Origin: an uncultured Legionellales bacterium
GTDB taxonomy: Bacteria > Pseudomonadota > Gammaproteobacteria > UBA1113
NCBI GenBank assembly: GCA_945956945.1
Contig: CAMFJO010000031.1
Span: 1 to 7,492, forward strand
Length of the DNA: 7,492 nucleotides
Direction of reading: 5' to 3'
Below, piece by piece: positions 6,334 to 7,492 of the stretch. Position 1 is the first letter of the stretch. Each line of letters starts with the position of its first letter. The notes under the pieces are model-generated. The model did not search any database. It was not told where the DNA came from and was given only the letters and a program-made list of their open reading frames with translations. Made by a program: the position numbers and the translations under genes.

Positions 6334-6361
6334 TTGACAATATATAACAGCCGTTTATAAT
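6334..6361 (+). promoter_or_regulatory. Near-consensus sigma70 promoter of the large RNA
   Basis: Perfect TTGACA (6334-6339) and perfect TATAAT (6356-6361) are separated by 16 bp. This is the best promoter in the window. The expected start, near 6368, coincides with the first base of the 5' hairpin of the downstream structured RNA. Confidence 0.85.
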
Positions 6362-6509
6362 GAACAGTGAGCGATACGAAATTGTTTCATAATGGTGACG
6401 GATCGCTTTACGATGGAGCCTACCTAGGAAAGGTAGGCGCGACGGTTAAGTGCGTCAACACCGCTCCGCCGCTAACCATCACAATCAACCGTAGGAGATT
6501 GTAACGGCT

Positions 6510-6689
6510 ATGAACATATTAGCTCATGACCACGCGTTCGCACAAGGAAAATATAAGCCTCCAACCTATATTTTCGAACACTTTGTACGCATATTATTCA
6601 AGTATGCCAGTTTTTCAACATTGCCCTACTTTAGAACGTATTTAACCATACGTGATATGGCTGTGCGTGTGCGAGAAACGCCAAACTAG
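6510..6689 (+). CDS. Possible 59-aa ORF inside the large RNA, doubtful
   Basis: ATG 6510 to TAG 6687-6689 encodes 59 residues starting MNILAHDHAFAQGKYKPPTY and rich in Tyr and Phe. An AGGAG (6493-6497) lies upstream, but 12 nt from the ATG, which is long. That AGGAG also falls in the loop and stem of the ACAATC/GATTGT hairpin. No domain is recognised. The same bases contain perfect stems (9 bp at 6547-6575, 6 bp at 6636-6653), so chance openness within a structured RNA is the simpler reading. A dual-function RNA remains possible. Confidence 0.2.
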   Translation: MNILAHDHAFAQGKYKPPTYIFEHFVRILFKYASFSTLPYFRTYLTIRDMAVRVRETPN

Positions 6690-7054
6690 GTGGCTTTGTT
6701 TCTACCCTTAGGTTAGTTTAATCTTAAAATGGCTTAAGTAGGGGGACATGCTGCTTAGAGTTGCACTCGCAGACTGGAAGCCTTTGGCCTCTTGCGGCAA
6801 TGAATGCCTATTTAAAACCCGTTAAGTAAGGGATTAGATGCCCGAAGCTTAAACGGTAGACTCAAGGTTAAATGTGCGGAAAGCTCCGCCATCCTTACTT
6901 TTTGGGCGCACCAGTTTCGTTAGGCTATTCTGAGGGGTTTGTTTGATGAGTGTCAGATCCCAGCGAGAGAATGGTTTATCGTTTTGAGTAATACGGTCTT
7001 GTGGTATGAAGATCACCTACCCTAAGATCTAATAGCCAGTATGGAACCATCGTA

Positions 7055-7086
7055 GGTCGGCTTGGGTTGGTAAATCCAAGTCGGCC
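7055..7086 (+). terminator. 3' hairpin ending the large RNA
   Basis: GGTCGGCTTGG (7055-7065) pairs with CCAAGTCGGCC (7076-7086) over 11 bp including two G-U pairs, with a 10-nt loop. Only a short T-run follows (ACTTTAAAA), so it may cap or define the RNA 3' end as much as terminate transcription. It stacks directly on the closing helix, which ends at 7054. Confidence 0.6.
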
Positions 7087-7132
7087 ACTTTAAAACCCTA
7101 AAAAATAATATATGGCCACATAGAACTTGTTT

Positions 7133-7141
7133 TGGTATAAT
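7133..7141 (+). promoter_or_regulatory. Extended -10 promoter of the last gene
   Basis: TGGTATAAT (consensus -10 at 7136-7141 with extended TGG) lies 26 bp before the ATG at 7168. No consensus -35 is seen. The leader would be about 20 nt and carries the Shine-Dalgarno sequence. Confidence 0.6.
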
Positions 7142-7167
7142 AATCTGAATCGAATGGAGACATATAC

Positions 7168-7437
7168 ATGGCTGTACAAGACAATTCTCACAACATCCCC
7201 GCTAACATGGAAAAGACCTTTACTCCCTCTAAAAAAGAGAAATTCTGTGATTCAACAGCATTTCAAAATATTCTGGTTGATGCTGTAGCAACTGCTGGTG
7301 TTGTCAATAAGGCAGGGCCAGATCACAAGGGAATGAAGTATTATTTAGACATGGTAGATAGTGCCTTAAAAGAAGACGCTCGACCTATAGAAACTATGCT
7401 AATGACTCAGGCTTGTACCTTGGACTTATTGTTTAAT
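7168..7437 (+). CDS. Protein of unknown function, 3' end lost at the contig end
   Basis: The start ATG 7168 follows GGAGA (7156-7160) by 7 nt. Ninety genuine residues remain, from MAVQDNSHNIPANMEKTFTP to TQACTLDLLFN. The last six residues of the apparent ORF (LSLIHI plus stop) are translated adapter, not protein. A polar N-terminus (1-30) is followed by helical sequence with a small glycine/alanine-rich segment (VDAVATAGVVNKAG, about 46-59) and an acidic helix ending IETMLMTQACTLDLLF. There is no signal peptide or membrane helix. I do not recognise the family; the helix ending in MLMTQA looks like those of helical proteins carried on mobile elements, which is an impression only. It sits beside the large RNA with its own promoter and could be a functional partner or an unrelated cargo gene. 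Confidence 0.75.
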
Positions 7438-7492
7438 CTGTCTCTTATACACATCTGACGCTGCCGACGACTAGTCGAGTGGAGTGGGAGGG
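7438..7492. other. Illumina Nextera adapter and index contamination
   Basis: CTGTCTCTTATACACATCT (7438-7456) is the transposase mosaic end, and GACGCTGCCGACGA (7457-7470) is the rest of the Nextera read-1 adapter in reverse complement. CTAGTCGA (7471-7478) has the position and form of an i5 index; its reverse complement TCGACTAG matches my memory of index S513. The last 14 bases resemble a low-quality read of the P5 sequence (GTGTAGATCTCGGT). None of this is genomic. Confidence 0.98.

Larger units (their letters stand above)
6368..7090 (+). ncRNA. Putative large structured non-coding RNA (about 720 nt)
   Basis: No convincing protein-coding frame covers this stretch, yet it follows a consensus promoter and is dense in helices. 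From 5' to 3':
- hairpin AGCGAT/ATCGCT (6370-6375 with 6402-6407);
- closing helix TACGATGG/CCATCGTA (6409-6416 with 7047-7054);
- GCCTACC/GGTAGGC (6418-6424, 6432-6438);
- ACAATC/GATTGT (6481-6486, 6497-6502);
- GAAAATATA/TATATTTTC (6547-6555, 6567-6575);
- long-range CCCTACTT/AAGTAGGG (6624-6631, 6736-6743) enclosing ACGTAT/ATACGT (6636-6641, 6648-6653) and GAAAC-GCCA/TGGC-GTTTC (6675-6683, 6691-6702);
- CTGC-GAGT/ACTC-GCAG (6751-6772);
- CCGTTAAG/CTTAAACGG (6819-6826, 6848-6856);
- GCGGA/TCCGC (6876-6889);
- the 3' hairpin (7055-7086).
It is not RNase P, 6S, rRNA or a group I/II intron that I can recognise. Length, ornateness and mobile-element context resemble GOLLD or ROOL RNAs, by analogy only. 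Confidence 0.7.

Noticed and set aside
6831..6856. 16S-like motif GGATTAGATGCCC with TAAACGG in the large RNA
   Set aside because: It resembles the 16S rRNA 790 loop only over a short stretch. The flanking stems differ and no other rRNA signatures are present, so it is taken as coincidence.
6368..7090. RNase P RNA or group I/II intron
   Set aside because: The RNase P core (AGAGGAAAGTCC and its partner) is absent. No group II GUGYG start or domain V, and no group I P7 core, was seen.
1..7437. CRISPR array or intact insertion sequence
   Set aside because: No regularly spaced repeats were found, and no transposase or terminal inverted repeat pair is present.

Overview
The window looks like one draft-genome contig from an AT-rich gammaproteobacterium. 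Two things support this: an ssrA tmRNA whose tag begins ANDD, and a DUF1328/FUSC/sensor-kinase gene set typical of the class. The Legionellales (Legionella/Coxiella-like bacteria) are a plausible home, but that is inference. The last 55 bases are Illumina Nextera adapter and index sequence rather than genome, so the contig ends inside a gene.

Layout. Bases 2-1027 hold the 3' part of a membrane sensor histidine kinase. After a gene-poor stretch with a good promoter, two small unrecognised genes (1511-1762 and 1784-2218) form an apparent operon. A DUF1328 small membrane protein gene lies on the minus strand (2396-2563), divergent from two overlapping FUSC-family membrane protein genes (2689-3804 and 3794-4840). 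These two probably build one efflux or inner-membrane assembly. A secreted DUF4232-like protein with four cysteines follows (5040-5630). The tmRNA gene occupies 5726-6108 and encodes the tag ANDDVLFAAAAA.

The accessory part starts at the tmRNA 3' end. About 30 nt downstream is the decayed N-terminus of a tyrosine integrase with a P4-type arm-binding domain, which marks ssrA as a past integration site. Next comes a near-consensus sigma70 promoter (TTGACA-16-TATAAT). It drives roughly 720 nt with no convincing gene but abundant RNA structure: a 5' hairpin beginning at the predicted +1, an 8-10 bp helix joining positions about 640 nt apart, internal multi-helix domains and a strong 3' hairpin. 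I interpret this as a large structured non-coding RNA, in the style of the ornate giant RNAs found near tRNA/phage loci (GOLLD, ROOL). I cannot assign it to a known family. A gene of unknown function with its own extended -10 promoter follows and is cut off by the adapter.

The ssrA-integrase remnant-large RNA-unknown gene block is the part most worth pursuing. The left two thirds read as ordinary chromosome.
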